Assembly (NCBI RefSeq): GCF_023953965.1
Contig: NZ_JAMLIX010000001.1
Location: forward strand, 2,976,501-3,040,500
Direction: 5' to 3'
DNA from: Bosea sp. (in: a-proteobacteria)
GTDB taxonomy: Bacteria > Pseudomonadota > Alphaproteobacteria > Rhizobiales > Beijerinckiaceae
DNA length: 64,000 nt
The number at the start of each line of letters is the position of its first letter. Position 1 is the first letter of the stretch. The notes under the pieces are model-generated. The model saw only the letters and a program-made list of their open reading frames with translations, ran no database searches and was not told the origin of the DNA. The translations under genes and the position numbers were made by a program. Shown here piece after piece: positions 1 to 11,752 of the stretch.

Positions 1-162
1 GCACCAGGGGCGATTGAACTCGCCAAAGCCCTTGCGAGGGCCATGCCAATCCGCACGAAATTGAAATGCCTTGTTTGTCAGTCGTTTGCAGTTCAGCTGC
101 CAATCTGCCGAGCGTCCGCGGAGCCTGCGTTTCCTGCCGGGGCGGCAGTTTCTGCCGGGTGG

Positions 163-177
163 TTTACCGGCTGTTAA
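163..177. promoter_or_regulatory. Probable CtrA-binding site upstream of fliX
   Basis: The sequence reads TTTA-N7-TTAACC, one base off the CtrA full-site pattern TTAA-N7-TTAA. A further TTAACC half-site lies at 199-204. Both are within 60 bp of the fliX start. fliX is CtrA-controlled in Caulobacter, and the CtrA kinase gene cckA lies in this same window. Assignment is by motif only. Confidence 0.5.
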
Positions 178-220
178 CCGTCTTTCGGCAAGGCTTCGTT
201 AACCCTTCACGAGGCTGCCG

Positions 221-628
221 ATGATCAGGATCGATCCGCGCGCGCCCGTCTCGAAGACCGGCCAGGCCGGCTCCGCGAGACGCTCGGGCGGCACCGCCTT
301 CACGCTGCCGGCGCAGGATGGCGCGAGCACGACCCGTTCTGGCGGCGTCGCTGCTGCCGGGCCGCTCGACAGCCTGCTCGCCGTCCAGGCCCAGGAAGAC
401 CCGCAGGAGCGCAAGCGCCGGCAGGCAAGGCGCGGGCACGACCTGCTCGACGGACTCGACCGGCTGAAGGCGGCGCTGCTTTCCGGCCGGGTGCTGCCCT
501 CGGAGCTCGAGCGGCTGCGCACCATGCTGGCGCTCCGGCGCGAGGCGACCGACGATCCGCGCCTCGACGAGGTCATCGCCCATATCGAATTGCGGGCGGC
601 GGTGGAGCTGGCGAAGCTCAGGCGGTAG
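221..628 (+). CDS. fliX: Flagellar assembly regulator FliX
   Basis: 135 aa, close to the usual FliX length of about 140. FliX couples class II flagellar assembly to later flagellar gene expression, acting with FlbD in Caulobacter. The N-terminal 50 residues are disordered. The C-terminal part carries the family pattern: a basic [18 protein letters not shown] segment, then [15 protein letters not shown], then a helical end. ATG 221 follows a short AGG-like ribosome site and the CtrA-like motifs just upstream. No flagellar gene follows directly; icd comes next. Whether flgI lies divergently to the left, as in Caulobacter, is outside the window. The family call is by motif recognition. Confidence 0.85.
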   Translation: MIRIDPRAPVSKTGQAGSARRSGGTAFTLPAQDGASTTRSGGVAAAGPLDSLLAVQAQEDPQERKRRQARRGHDLLDGLDRLKAALLSGRVLPSELERLRTMLALRREATDDPRLDEVIAHIELRAAVELAKLRR

Positions 629-822
629 GCGGCGCGGATCCTTGTCGGAATGACAGGGGGGGTGCGCTGCGATCGACTGTTCACATTCCCCGGACCGCCG
701 CCCTCGTCCGAAAAGTTGATTCCCCTTTTCGGGCCGATGCTCTAGGAAGCGAGCCAGCCGTGGAGGTGGCCTTGAAGCCGCCATCCCGGATGGATCCGTC
801 AGGAGAGCACAGGGGTCATCGC

Positions 823-2037
823 ATGAGCAAGATCAAGGTCGCCAACCCGGTCGTCGACATGGACGGCGACGAGATGACCCGCATCATCTGGCAGAAGATC
901 AAGGACACGCTGATCTTCCCCTATCTCGACCTCGAGCTCGACTATTACGACCTCTCGGTCGAGAACCGCGACGCCACCAACGACCAGGTTACGGTCGACG
1001 CCGCCAACGCCACCAGGAAGCACGGCGTCGCCGTGAAATGCGCCACCATCACGCCGGACGAGGCCCGCGTGAAGGAGTTCAACCTCAAGGAGATGTGGAA
1101 GTCGCCCAACGGCACGATCCGCAACATCCTCGGCGGCGTGATCTTCCGCGAGCCGATCATCTGCCGAAATGTGCCGAGACTGGTGCCGGGCTGGACCCAG
1201 CCGATCGTCATCGGCCGCCACGCCTATGGCGACCAGTACCGCGCGACCGACTTCAGGTTCCCCGGCAAGGGCACGCTCTCGATCAAGTTCGTCGGCGAGG
1301 ACGGAAAGGTCATCGAGAAGGAGGTCTTCAAGGCCCCGAACGCCGGCGTCGCCATGGCGATGTACAATCTCGACGACTCCATCCGCGATTTCGCCCGCGC
1401 CTCGCTGAACTACGGACTGATGCGCAAGTACCCGGTCTACCTCTCGACCAAGAACACCATCCTCAAGACCTATGACGGCCGCTTCAAGGACATCTTCCAG
1501 GAGATCTACGACGCCGAGTTCAAGGCGGAGTTCGAGAAGGCCGGCATCACCTACGAGCACCGCCTGATCGACGATATGGTCGCCTCGGCGATGAAGTGGT
1601 CGGGCGGCTATGTCTGGGCCTGCAAGAACTATGACGGCGACGTGCAGTCCGACACCGTGGCGCAGGGCTTCGGGTCGCTGGGCCTGATGACCTCGGTCTT
1701 GATGACGCCGGACGGCAAGACCGTCGAGGCCGAGGCCGCGCACGGCACGGTGACGCGCCATTACCGCGAGCACCAGAAGGGCAAGGAAACCTCGACCAAC
1801 TCGATCGCCTCGATCTTCGCCTGGACGCGGGGCTTGAGCCACCGCGCCAAGCTCGACGGCAATGCCGAGCTCGCCAAGTTCGCCGCGCTCTTGGAGAAGG
1901 TCACGGTCGATACCGTCGAGGCCGGCGACATGACCAAGGATCTCGCGCTCCTGGTCGGCGCCGACCAGAAATGGCTCTCGACAACCGGCTTCCTCGAGAA
2001 GGTCAGCGAGAACATGAAGAAGGCGATGGCCGCCTGA
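823..2037 (+). CDS. icd: NADP-dependent isocitrate dehydrogenase
   Basis: 404 aa enzyme of the TCA cycle that converts isocitrate and NADP+ to 2-oxoglutarate, CO2 and NADPH in the cytoplasm. It is the eukaryote-like homodimeric type common in alphaproteobacteria, not the E. coli type. This is seen in the opening [20 protein letters not shown], the substrate-loop segment [13 protein letters not shown], and the cofactor segment [17 protein letters not shown] with its basic NADP-preferring residues. ATG 823 is chosen because homologues begin with MSKIKV and AGGAG precedes it at about 801-805; the frame is open further upstream to 760. A strong terminator follows. Confidence 0.97.
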   Translation: MSKIKVANPVVDMDGDEMTRIIWQKIKDTLIFPYLDLELDYYDLSVENRDATNDQVTVDAANATRKHGVAVKCATITPDEARVKEFNLKEMWKSPNGTIRNILGGVIFREPIICRNVPRLVPGWTQPIVIGRHAYGDQYRATDFRFPGKGTLSIKFVGEDGKVIEKEVFKAPNAGVAMAMYNLDDSIRDFARASLNYGLMRKYPVYLSTKNTILKTYDGRFKDIFQEIYDAEFKAEFEKAGITYEHRLIDDMVASAMKWSGGYVWACKNYDGDVQSDTVAQGFGSLGLMTSVLMTPDGKTVEAEAAHGTVTRHYREHQKGKETSTNSIASIFAWTRGLSHRAKLDGNAELAKFAALLEKVTVDTVEAGDMTKDLALLVGADQKWLSTTGFLEKVSENMKKAMAA

Positions 2038-2063
2038 GGCGGCCTGCGCAGGCTACGCCAACC

Positions 2064-2094
2064 AGGAGCCCGGCCGATCGGCCGGGCTCCTTTC
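2064..2094 (+). terminator. Rho-independent terminator of icd
   Basis: A perfect 28-nt palindrome at 2064-2091 (AGGAGCCCGGCCGA and its complement) is followed by TTTC. It starts 27 nt after the icd stop. Being palindromic, it may also stop transcripts from the minus-strand gene that ends at 2129. Confidence 0.8.
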
Positions 2095-2128
2095 GTCTGG
2101 GGGCCTCACGTCTCGGGCGCCGCTCCGA

Positions 2129-2590
2129 TCACCTGATCCTGCGGCCGAAACTCGGGCGCTGCGGGCCGGGGCTGCGGTTGACCGCAGGGCGCGGCGCCAG
2201 GGGCTGCTGCGGCGGCGGGGCCGCCGCTTCCGCGGAGCGCTGCGCCAGATAGCGCGCGATCATGGTGTCGGCCGCGGCGCCGTCGTCATCGGCGAGCGTC
2301 TCGCGAGGTCGGCTGCCGCGCCGGTCGGGGGACGGGTCGCGGCGAACGATCAGCCGCAGGATCCGGACGATGAGCGTGATGACGAAGACGAGCCCGATGG
2401 CGCCGAGCCCGAGGATGGTCGGGCCAAGGCCGATGGCGTTCGCTCCCGCGATGCCGCCCTCGATGCCGGCGAGCGACTTGAACGCTCCGAGCTCGCCCCA
2501 GCCGCCGACGAAATAGAGGATCAGGCTGCCGCAATAGGCGATGCCCATGAGCGCGCTGAGCACTCCGACGATGTTCTTCAGCGTCCGCAT
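2129..2590 (-). CDS. Small inner-membrane protein, function unknown
   Basis: 153 aa. Two hydrophobic helices are visible, at about residues 5-30 and 52-80. They are followed by a basic stretch (RLIVRRDP) and a Pro/Gln/Arg-rich cytoplasmic tail of about 65 residues. No catalytic motif was recognised. ATG 2590 is preceded by a good ribosome site (GAGGGAGAG). It is co-directional with the downstream 2672-3331/alaS pair but separated by 81 bp, so it could be the last gene of the recA-alaS side or stand alone. No family assigned. Confidence 0.6.
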   Translation of the reverse strand: MRTLKNIVGVLSALMGIAYCGSLILYFVGGWGELGAFKSLAGIEGGIAGANAIGLGPTILGLGAIGLVFVITLIVRILRLIVRRDPSPDRRGSRPRETLADDDGAAADTMIARYLAQRSAEAAAPPPQQPLAPRPAVNRSPGPQRPSFGRRIR

Positions 2591-2671
2591 GCCGCTCTCC
2601 CTCGGGCACGCGTCACAGGATGCGGGAGAGGCGCAAACAAATCCTGAATCCGCGGCGCCCTCGCGGCGCGA

Positions 2672-3330
2672 TCATTCGACGGTGACCGGCCGCCGCGCCA
2701 GGATGCGATGCTCCGCCAGGGGCGCGTGCAGCACATAGCGCAATTCGTAGCGGCCGGGCTGGTCCGGCGCCTCCAGCGTCGCTTCGACATTCTCGGCCGG
2801 GAAAAAGCGTGGGCCTTCCGCATCGGCCGGCGCATCTGGCCTGACCAGCACGACGCGATCCTGCTCGCCATTGGGGCCGATGCCGCGCACCGGCAGGCCC
2901 TGGCCGCGGCCGACGCGCCCGGGCGCGGCGAGCGTCGCCGAGGGCTCGGTGGTGGCGAGCGGCTGGCGCAGCAGGATCGCGGGAGCGCCGTCCTTCTCGA
3001 CGGTGAGACGCAGTTCATAATGGCCGACGGCGCCCGGTGTCGGCAGGGCCGGCACGGTGGCCTTCGGCTCGACGACGACGATCGCCTTGCTTGCGGGATC
3101 GTCCGGGCGCGCGATGGCGAGGCGCGCGCCCGGCGGCGCGTTGCTCAAGAAAACGCTGAGCGGGCTGCCCGCCATGATGCTGCGAGCCGCCGAGAGCGAA
3201 GGCTGCGACGGGTGCGCAGCCGGCTTCTGCCGTTTCTGTGCGGCCGCCACGGACGGCCAGACGCCGGCCGCGATCAAGAGGGCGCGGCGGGAGAGGGCGC
3301 GCGCGGTGGCGCGACCCGCCCCGGCCGCCA

Positions 3331-3331
<1 letters not shown>
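2672..3331 (-). CDS. Secreted protein with twin-arginine-like signal, function unknown
   Basis: 219 aa. The N terminus has a SRRALL motif followed by a hydrophobic stretch ending AAA, resembling a Tat or Sec signal peptide. The mature part looks like two beta-rich repeats, each containing GHYELRL or GRYELRY and ending with ARRPVTVE. That pattern resembles the beta-sandwich modules attached to some von Willebrand factor A proteins, but no VWA domain is present. The ATG shares one base with the alaS stop (TGATG), so the two are probably translationally coupled. Function not recognised. Confidence 0.6.
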
Positions 3332-5973
<2,642 letters not shown>

Positions 5974-6109
5974 CGCTGTCTTGCGCTCTGATCTTGGGCA
6001 GGGACCGGGCGCGCCCGGCGGGACGGACCGGTTCTAGTCAGGCGGCTCGCCGCTGTCCAGAAAGCTCGTTGCAACGCAAGGCCGGCAAGGTCTTATCGGC
6101 AAACGAAAA

Positions 6110-6130
6110 GGGGCAGCTCGTGGCTGCCCC
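6110..6130 (-). terminator. Rho-independent terminator of recA
   Basis: An 8-bp stem GGGGCAGC/GCTGCCCC with a 5-nt loop. On the minus strand it is followed by TTTTCGTTT. It lies 138 bp downstream of the recA stop, beyond the repeat element at 6162-6253. Confidence 0.7.
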
Positions 6131-6161
6131 CCCTGCGTGTCTTTCCCAAATGAAATGCCCG

Positions 6162-6253
6162 CCGTCATCGCGAGGAGCGAGGCGACGAAGCGATCCAGGC
6201 GACGTAGCGCCCCGCCGCCCTGGGATTGCTTCGTTTAACCCTCGCAATGACGG
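6162..6253. repeat. REP-like imperfect palindrome (dispersed intergenic repeat)
   Basis: About 92 bp with imperfect arms of about 35 nt. The left arm begins CCGTCATCGCGAGGAGCG and the right arm ends CTCGCAATGACGG. This wording (CCGTCATTGCGAGG, GAAGCGATCCAGG) is typical of dispersed palindromic intergenic elements common in alphaproteobacterial chromosomes. It lies between the recA stop and its terminator, so it would be transcribed as a long hairpin. I saw no second copy in this window. Confidence 0.65.
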
Positions 6254-6268
6254 CTTGGGCGGGCCGGC

Positions 6269-7354
<1,086 letters not shown>

Positions 7355-7674
7355 GGGTCTCGGCTCCTTATGGCAGGGCGGCGGGGACATCTCAATCACG
7401 CCTTGCCATGAGGATGATCATGTTTTGTTCCGGCCAGCAAGTTCTTTTTTTGTTCCCGGTGTCAGGTTCTGTCAGGAGGGCGGAGAATGTCGCTTCCGGA
7501 TACGCCGAAGCGATGAAGTTCTCCGGCGGCGCGCGCCACGGAGCGCTTGGCCTCTAACCCGCTGATAAACAAGGTTCGGGCTGTGGCTTGTCGCCCTGCG
7601 CAGACGCCTTGGCGAGGCTCCCTCAAATAGGGGGGCTGGCGCAGCCGCGGCGGCACCCGCCCCCCTTCCATTCG
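7355..7674. other. Intergenic region between recA and the ABC-importer genes
   Basis: 320 bp without a credible gene. It contains the recA ribosome site and the LexA box at 7441-7455. The remainder, to 7674, lies downstream of the importer operon, and I recognised no clear terminator hairpin there. Short reading frames on both strands have no ribosome site and no recognisable product. Confidence 0.6.
7441..7455 (-). promoter_or_regulatory. LexA-binding SOS box of recA
   Basis: GTTC-TTTTTTT-GTTC on the plus strand (GAAC-N7-GAAC on the recA strand) is an exact match to the alphaproteobacterial LexA direct repeat GTTC-N7-GTTC. It lies 86 bp upstream of the recA GTG. This supports SOS induction of recA; the motif identity is established knowledge, the use here is inferred. 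Confidence 0.8.
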
Positions 7675-8472
7675 TTACAGCTCCCACTTCTCCTTCAACT
7701 CCTGGAGGCGGCCAGCGAGGCGCTGGCTTTCGATCCAGGTGTTCAGGAAATTCAGAAGATGATATTCGCCCGGGCGCACCGAATATGCCCGGAAACGCGA
7801 GTTCAGCTGGCGATCCGGCTCCAGGATGCGCACGGGCGCCTGCGGATTGGCGCGTACGAATCCACGAATGCTGTTGGCGTCGCCGACATTCGCATCGGCA
7901 CGCTTGTTCGCGACCTCGAGCACCGGCGCCACCTGATTTTCCGTCGTCAGCACGCGTATCGTCGCCTTGGGGAAGAGCGTGCGTGCCGTCTGTTCGTTGC
8001 TGGTGCCGCCAAGTTCAGATAAGGTAATGCCTGCCTTGTTCAGATCCTCGTGCTTCTGGAAGGGAGCATCCTTATGAACCAGGATCAGTTCACCGGCGAT
8101 GATATAGCCATCGGTGAAGACAACCGACATGGCTCGATCGGGCGTCGCGAAAGTCGAGGCCATGAGAACATCATATTGCCCTGCCATCATGCCGCTGATG
8201 ATGGTCGGCCAAGTCGAATCGACGATTTGCAGCTTTACGCCCATAGCCTTGGCGAGGTCATTCGCCATATCGACGTTGAAGCCCTCCCAGGTATTGTTGG
8301 CAGGATTCTTGATGGCGAATGGAGGCGATTCCGCGATACCGACCCTCAAGACCCCGGAGGACTTTATACGCTGAATGGCCTGATCCTGTTGCGCGAAGGC
8401 ATTCTGGGCCATGAGCGACATGGCTAGCGCGAACAATAAAGCAAAAAACTTTGATAGTTTCGGCATGTTCAT
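7675..8472 (-). CDS. Amino-acid-type ABC transporter periplasmic binding protein
   Basis: 265 aa, family 3 solute-binding protein (SBP_bac_3). A Sec signal peptide ends AQNAFAQ at about residue 28. The mature protein begins with the family pattern (I..SGVLRVGI.ESPPFAI, then W.GFNVDMANDLAKAMG). AGE-LILVHKD, the GGTSNEQTA turn and a C-terminal WIESQRLAGRLQELKEKWE complete the fold. It delivers a polar amino acid or similar ligand to the permeases encoded just upstream. The ribosome site GAGGAG fits ATG 8472 or, better spaced, ATG 8466. It is the last gene of a minus-strand operon. The ligand cannot be read from the sequence. Confidence 0.9.
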   Translation of the reverse strand: MNMPKLSKFFALLFALAMSLMAQNAFAQQDQAIQRIKSSGVLRVGIAESPPFAIKNPANNTWEGFNVDMANDLAKAMGVKLQIVDSTWPTIISGMMAGQYDVLMASTFATPDRAMSVVFTDGYIIAGELILVHKDAPFQKHEDLNKAGITLSELGGTSNEQTARTLFPKATIRVLTTENQVAPVLEVANKRADANVGDANSIRGFVRANPQAPVRILEPDRQLNSRFRAYSVRPGEYHLLNFLNTWIESQRLAGRLQELKEKWEL

Positions 8473-8495
8473 GTCTCCTCGTTGGATGGTGTGTT

Positions 8496-9155
8496 CTACG
8501 TTGATCCGGCTTCCCTCGTTGCTAAATTTCGAGAAATAACACTGATAGGGAATATTATTATAAAAAACGCAACGCCTATAACCGTAAAAAATTCCAGATA
8601 TCTATAAGTCTGACCACCAAGGCTAAAAGCAACCTGCGCAACTTCTACAATTCCGATTGTGGATAATAACGTTGAGTGCTTCAGGATTTCGGTTGAGTAA
8701 TTGACGATCGGCGCGACCATGCGCTTGATCGCCTGGGGCAGGATCACGCGTCCCCAGCGCGGCAGGGGCGATAGCCCCAGGGCGAGCGCAGCTTCATACT
8801 GGCCGCGCGGCACGGACTGTATGCCGGCGCGGAAAATCTCGCCGAGATTTGCGCCAGCTCCCAGCGACAAGGCCAATATTCCTGTGAACAGGGCGGAGAG
8901 ACCGAGATTCGTAATCTGTGGAAGGCAATAATAAGACCAGAATATCAAAACCATTTCTGGTATATTTCTAAATACGTTGACGTATAAACGGCCAATTATA
9001 AGCCCGCTGCGGCTTCCGGATACATTGATGGCGGCGACGAGCAAGCCGATGATCGATCCAAGCACGAAAACCAGGAGCGTTATCCACGCAGTCGCGAATA
9101 AGCCTTGCAGCAGATTTGGCCAGTAGCGGAAGATAACGCTCCAGTCGAAGAACAT
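8496..9155 (-). CDS. Amino-acid-type ABC transporter permease
   Basis: 219 aa HisM/GlnP-like inner-membrane permease with about five membrane helices. The EAA loop is EAALALGLSPLPRWGRVILPQAIKR. The start at 9155 (MFFDWSVIF) is chosen over an upstream in-frame ATG at 9224 because homologues begin there and it avoids overlap with the next permease. The gene ends 23 bp before the binding-protein gene. About the last 200 bp and some internal stretches are AT-rich compared with neighbours (for example around 8540-8600 and 8930-8980), which may reflect recent transfer. Confidence 0.88.
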   Translation of the reverse strand: MFFDWSVIFRYWPNLLQGLFATAWITLLVFVLGSIIGLLVAAINVSGSRSGLIIGRLYVNVFRNIPEMVLIFWSYYCLPQITNLGLSALFTGILALSLGAGANLGEIFRAGIQSVPRGQYEAALALGLSPLPRWGRVILPQAIKRMVAPIVNYSTEILKHSTLLSTIGIVEVAQVAFSLGGQTYRYLEFFTVIGVAFFIIIFPISVISRNLATREAGST

Positions 9156-9159
9156 CAGC

Positions 9160-9834
9160 CTACCTCCCGGATTGACGCAGGTGGCTTTCGAGATGCCTGG
9201 CGAGCATGTCGAACGATAGTCCAATCAGAAGATAGATCAGTGCAGCAAACGTGAAGATCTCTACAGATCGGAATGTGTAGTTGCTGATGCGGCTGACGTT
9301 CTGCAGGAGTTCGCCGACCGACAGGATCGACATGATGGTCGTGCCCTTGAAGACGCTCAGGATCATGTTGACGAGCGGAGGCATCATGATCCTGAGGGCC
9401 TGCGGCAAGATCACCAGGCGAAACGTCAGCCAGCGCGGCAGCCCCAGGGCATTGCTCGCTTCCCACTGGCCGCGCGGGATGGCGACGATGCCGCCTCGAA
9501 CGATCTCGGTGAAATAGGCTCCTGCGCTCAATGTCAGCGTAAAAAAGCCGCTTTGCGAAGGTGTCAGCGGCACGCCTGTAATCATCGGCAATGCAAAATG
9601 CATCCACATCAGTTGCACGAGCAACGGCGTGTTGCGGAACAACTCGACATAGCATGTCACCAGCCAGGACAGGCTGCGCCCGATCAGGCGCTCGGCGACA
9701 GCCAGCACGACACCGACGGATATTCCCGCGATCGACGAGGCTACCGTCAGCCAAAGAGTGATGAGCAGGGCCTCAAACAGCGTTTGCCGATACGTCCAGA
9801 TCAGCCCCGGCTGCAGGTCGAGGAGGGTGTTCAT
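9160..9834 (-). CDS. Amino-acid-type ABC transporter permease
   Basis: 224 aa HisQ/HisM-type permease, partner of the permease at 8496-9155, with 4 bp between them. It has an N-terminal periplasmic region, five hydrophobic helices and the EAA cytoplasmic loop (WEASNALGLPRWLTFRLVILPQALR) that docks onto an ATPase. ELFRNTPLLVQL is the usual permease signature. ATG 9834 (MNTLLDL) is preferred; the frame is open to 9867. No gene for the ATP-binding subunit lies in this operon or nearby, so the importer must borrow one or it is encoded elsewhere. Confidence 0.88.
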   Translation of the reverse strand: MNTLLDLQPGLIWTYRQTLFEALLITLWLTVASSIAGISVGVVLAVAERLIGRSLSWLVTCYVELFRNTPLLVQLMWMHFALPMITGVPLTPSQSGFFTLTLSAGAYFTEIVRGGIVAIPRGQWEASNALGLPRWLTFRLVILPQALRIMMPPLVNMILSVFKGTTIMSILSVGELLQNVSRISNYTFRSVEIFTFAALIYLLIGLSFDMLARHLESHLRQSGR

Positions 9835-9922
9835 CGAGACAGGCCGCTTGCGGGAGCGACCGCGCATCCGGGCGCGGCGCGGCGGCCGGGATTTGGATCA
9901 TGGATAGGCGCCCGCCATCTCG

Positions 9923-10654
9923 TCATGATGATCCCGCTCCGATATCGCCGGCGGCGCGGGCAGGGCGCGGCCCCGCCTCGTCCTGCGGCACGACCTTGCT
10001 TTCCACCGGGCGCATGCCCTTGAGCGCCGCGACGATCGTCTCGCCGTTGTGCATGACGTGATCGCGCATCACGGTTTCCGCCCTGGCGGGGTCGCGTGCC
10101 CGCAGACAGTCGAGGATCAGGCGGTGCTCATGGCCCACCAGCTCCGGCTCGACATGATTTCCGACGTAAAGCCGAATATAGGGGCGGACCTGCTGCCGGC
10201 TGTTGCTGATCAGATTGCACAGCCGCTGCCGGCCCGACAGGAGGCAGATCCGGTCATGAAAGCGGTCGTGCTCCACGACCCACTGCATATGATCCGGCTT
10301 GATCCGGGCCATGTGCACCAGATCGGAATCGAGAGCGGCCAGATCGTCCGCATTCGCCTTCCGCGCGGCAAGGCCGGCCGCCAGGGCCTCCAGCGCGGCC
10401 CTCATCTCGAACAGTTCAAGGATGTCCTCGGGCGTGAGATTGGTGACCACGGCCCCGCGATTGGGGCGCAAGGTGACGAGGCCTTCGGCATCGAGCTGGC
10501 GCAGCGCCTCGCGCACCGGCATGCGGCTCAGGCCCAGCACCTCGGCGATACTCTCCGACTTCAGGCGCATATCGCCGGGGAATTGTCCGGAGACGATCTG
10601 GTTGCGCAAATACTCGTAGGCGAGTTGCTGAGGGGTCTGCCGGATGCGGCGCAT
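9923..10654 (-). CDS. GntR-family (FCD-type) transcriptional regulator
   Basis: 243 aa. The N-terminal winged helix-turn-helix of GntR regulators is clear (QLAYEYLRNQIVSGQFPGDMRL, then LGLSRMPVREALRQLDAEGLV). It is followed by an all-helical FCD effector domain with conserved Asp/His metal-site candidates (around EHDRFHDRI and GHEHRLILDCL). The start ATG 10654 has GGAGAG 8 nt upstream. It lies between the permeases and the catabolic enzymes. It is the likely owner of the TGGATAC-type palindromes at 14269 and 15752, although no such palindrome precedes its own gene. Confidence 0.9.
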   Translation of the reverse strand: MRRIRQTPQQLAYEYLRNQIVSGQFPGDMRLKSESIAEVLGLSRMPVREALRQLDAEGLVTLRPNRGAVVTNLTPEDILELFEMRAALEALAAGLAARKANADDLAALDSDLVHMARIKPDHMQWVVEHDRFHDRICLLSGRQRLCNLISNSRQQVRPYIRLYVGNHVEPELVGHEHRLILDCLRARDPARAETVMRDHVMHNGETIVAALKGMRPVESKVVPQDEAGPRPARAAGDIGAGSS

Positions 10655-10750
10655 GAAGATCTCTCCAGAATCCTGTTGTGGCCGCTCAGTTAAGGAGCGG
10701 CCCGCCGAAATCTGGCAGATGCGCGCCATGGTCAATAGCTTGCAGGGTGG

Positions 10751-11752
10751 CTATGCCATGCATGCGGAATCTCCAAGATGATCGAAGGTCATTCCATGAG
10801 CAGATCCGACCTTATGCAGCAGATCCTCGCAGAGGATCAGGTCCTGCACGGCGGTGCCCAGAGATTTGAACATCGTTATCTCGTCTCTGGACTGGCGGCC
10901 GGGAATTCTGCCTGCAAGGCACGCGCCGATCTCGCCGCGCAGGCGGCGCCGGTCCAGAACGCCTGAATCCAGCGGGATACGGATATCGCCGGCGCGTTCC
11001 AGACAACTGGCCATGGAGTCGACGTAACAGCAGGCGCGCCCGGCAACGTGGTCGTCGACCTCGCGGGTCGTCGGCTGGAAGGCGCCGCCGGCGTTGATGT
11101 GCGTGCCGGGCCTGATGCGCCTGCCGTCGAAGACCGGCGCGACGGCGCTGGTCACGGCCGTGACGATGTCGGCCTTTTCGGCCGCGTCGTCAGGGCCGAT
11201 GTCGATGTCGATGCGGGGGTTGCCCGGAAGCGGATCGCGCCTCAGCCGTTCGGCGAGCGCCGCCACGCGGCTCGGCGTGCGACCGACCAGGATGACACGC
11301 TCGAGGGAACGGACGCGGGCGATCAGGCGGACGCTCGGCTCCGAGAGCTTGCCCGAGCCGTAGACGGCGAGCACGCGGGCATCCGGGCGCGCCAGCTCGT
11401 CGGTCGCCGCGGCCAGCCCCGCCGCCGTCCGGAAATCGGTGAAATAATCGGATGAGACCAGCCCGAGAGGGGCCAGGCTGTCGGCTTCGAAGAGCAGGAT
11501 CATGGATGTCGTCGCAAGACCTTCGGCCCCTTCGCGGCGCCGATTGGCGATGATCTTCAGGCCGAAGACCCGATCGCGGATCAAGCCGGGCATCACCAGT
11601 ATGACGCCGCCGACATCGGGCCGGTGGATCTCCGCCCGTATCGGCATGTCGGCCTGGCCGCTGGACAGCGCCTCGAAGGCAACGCGAGAGGCCCGGATGG
11701 CCTCGTCGGGATTGGCCAGCGCGTAGACATCCGCTTCCGACAGCAACTTCAT
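10751..11752 (-). CDS. Ornithine cyclodeaminase/mu-crystallin family protein (likely imine reductase)
   Basis: 333 aa NAD(P)-binding protein of the OCD/mu-crystallin family. Visible are the substrate-site Lys in FGLKIIANRR, Arg in TDFRTAAGLAA, and a Rossmann segment VLAVYGSGKLSE. The Asp that ornithine cyclodeaminase uses (in a GGD-x-P context) is not present: the matching stretch reads NAGGAFQPTTREVD. This is more like the ketimine-reductase or alanine-dehydrogenase branch. I therefore do not call it ornithine cyclodeaminase. The start overlaps the stop of the upstream M20 gene by one base (TGATG), so the two are coupled. Confidence 0.82.
   Translation of the reverse strand: MKLLSEADVYALANPDEAIRASRVAFEALSSGQADMPIRAEIHRPDVGGVILVMPGLIRDRVFGLKIIANRRREGAEGLATTSMILLFEADSLAPLGLVSSDYFTDFRTAAGLAAATDELARPDARVLAVYGSGKLSEPSVRLIARVRSLERVILVGRTPSRVAALAERLRRDPLPGNPRIDIDIGPDDAAEKADIVTAVTSAVAPVFDGRRIRPGTHINAGGAFQPTTREVDDHVAGRACCYVDSMASCLERAGDIRIPLDSGVLDRRRLRGEIGACLAGRIPGRQSRDEITMFKSLGTAVQDLILCEDLLHKVGSAHGMTFDHLGDSACMA

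Noticed and set aside
1..44. Possible start of a minus-strand gene (ATG at 44, reading MALARALAS) that could be flgI, divergent from fliX
   Set aside because: Only 14 codons are visible, no ribosome site precedes the ATG, and the N terminus does not identify the protein.
10751..11752. Calling this gene a true ornithine cyclodeaminase
   Set aside because: The Asp typical of ornithine cyclodeaminase is not in the matching GGD position, so only the broader family is supported.
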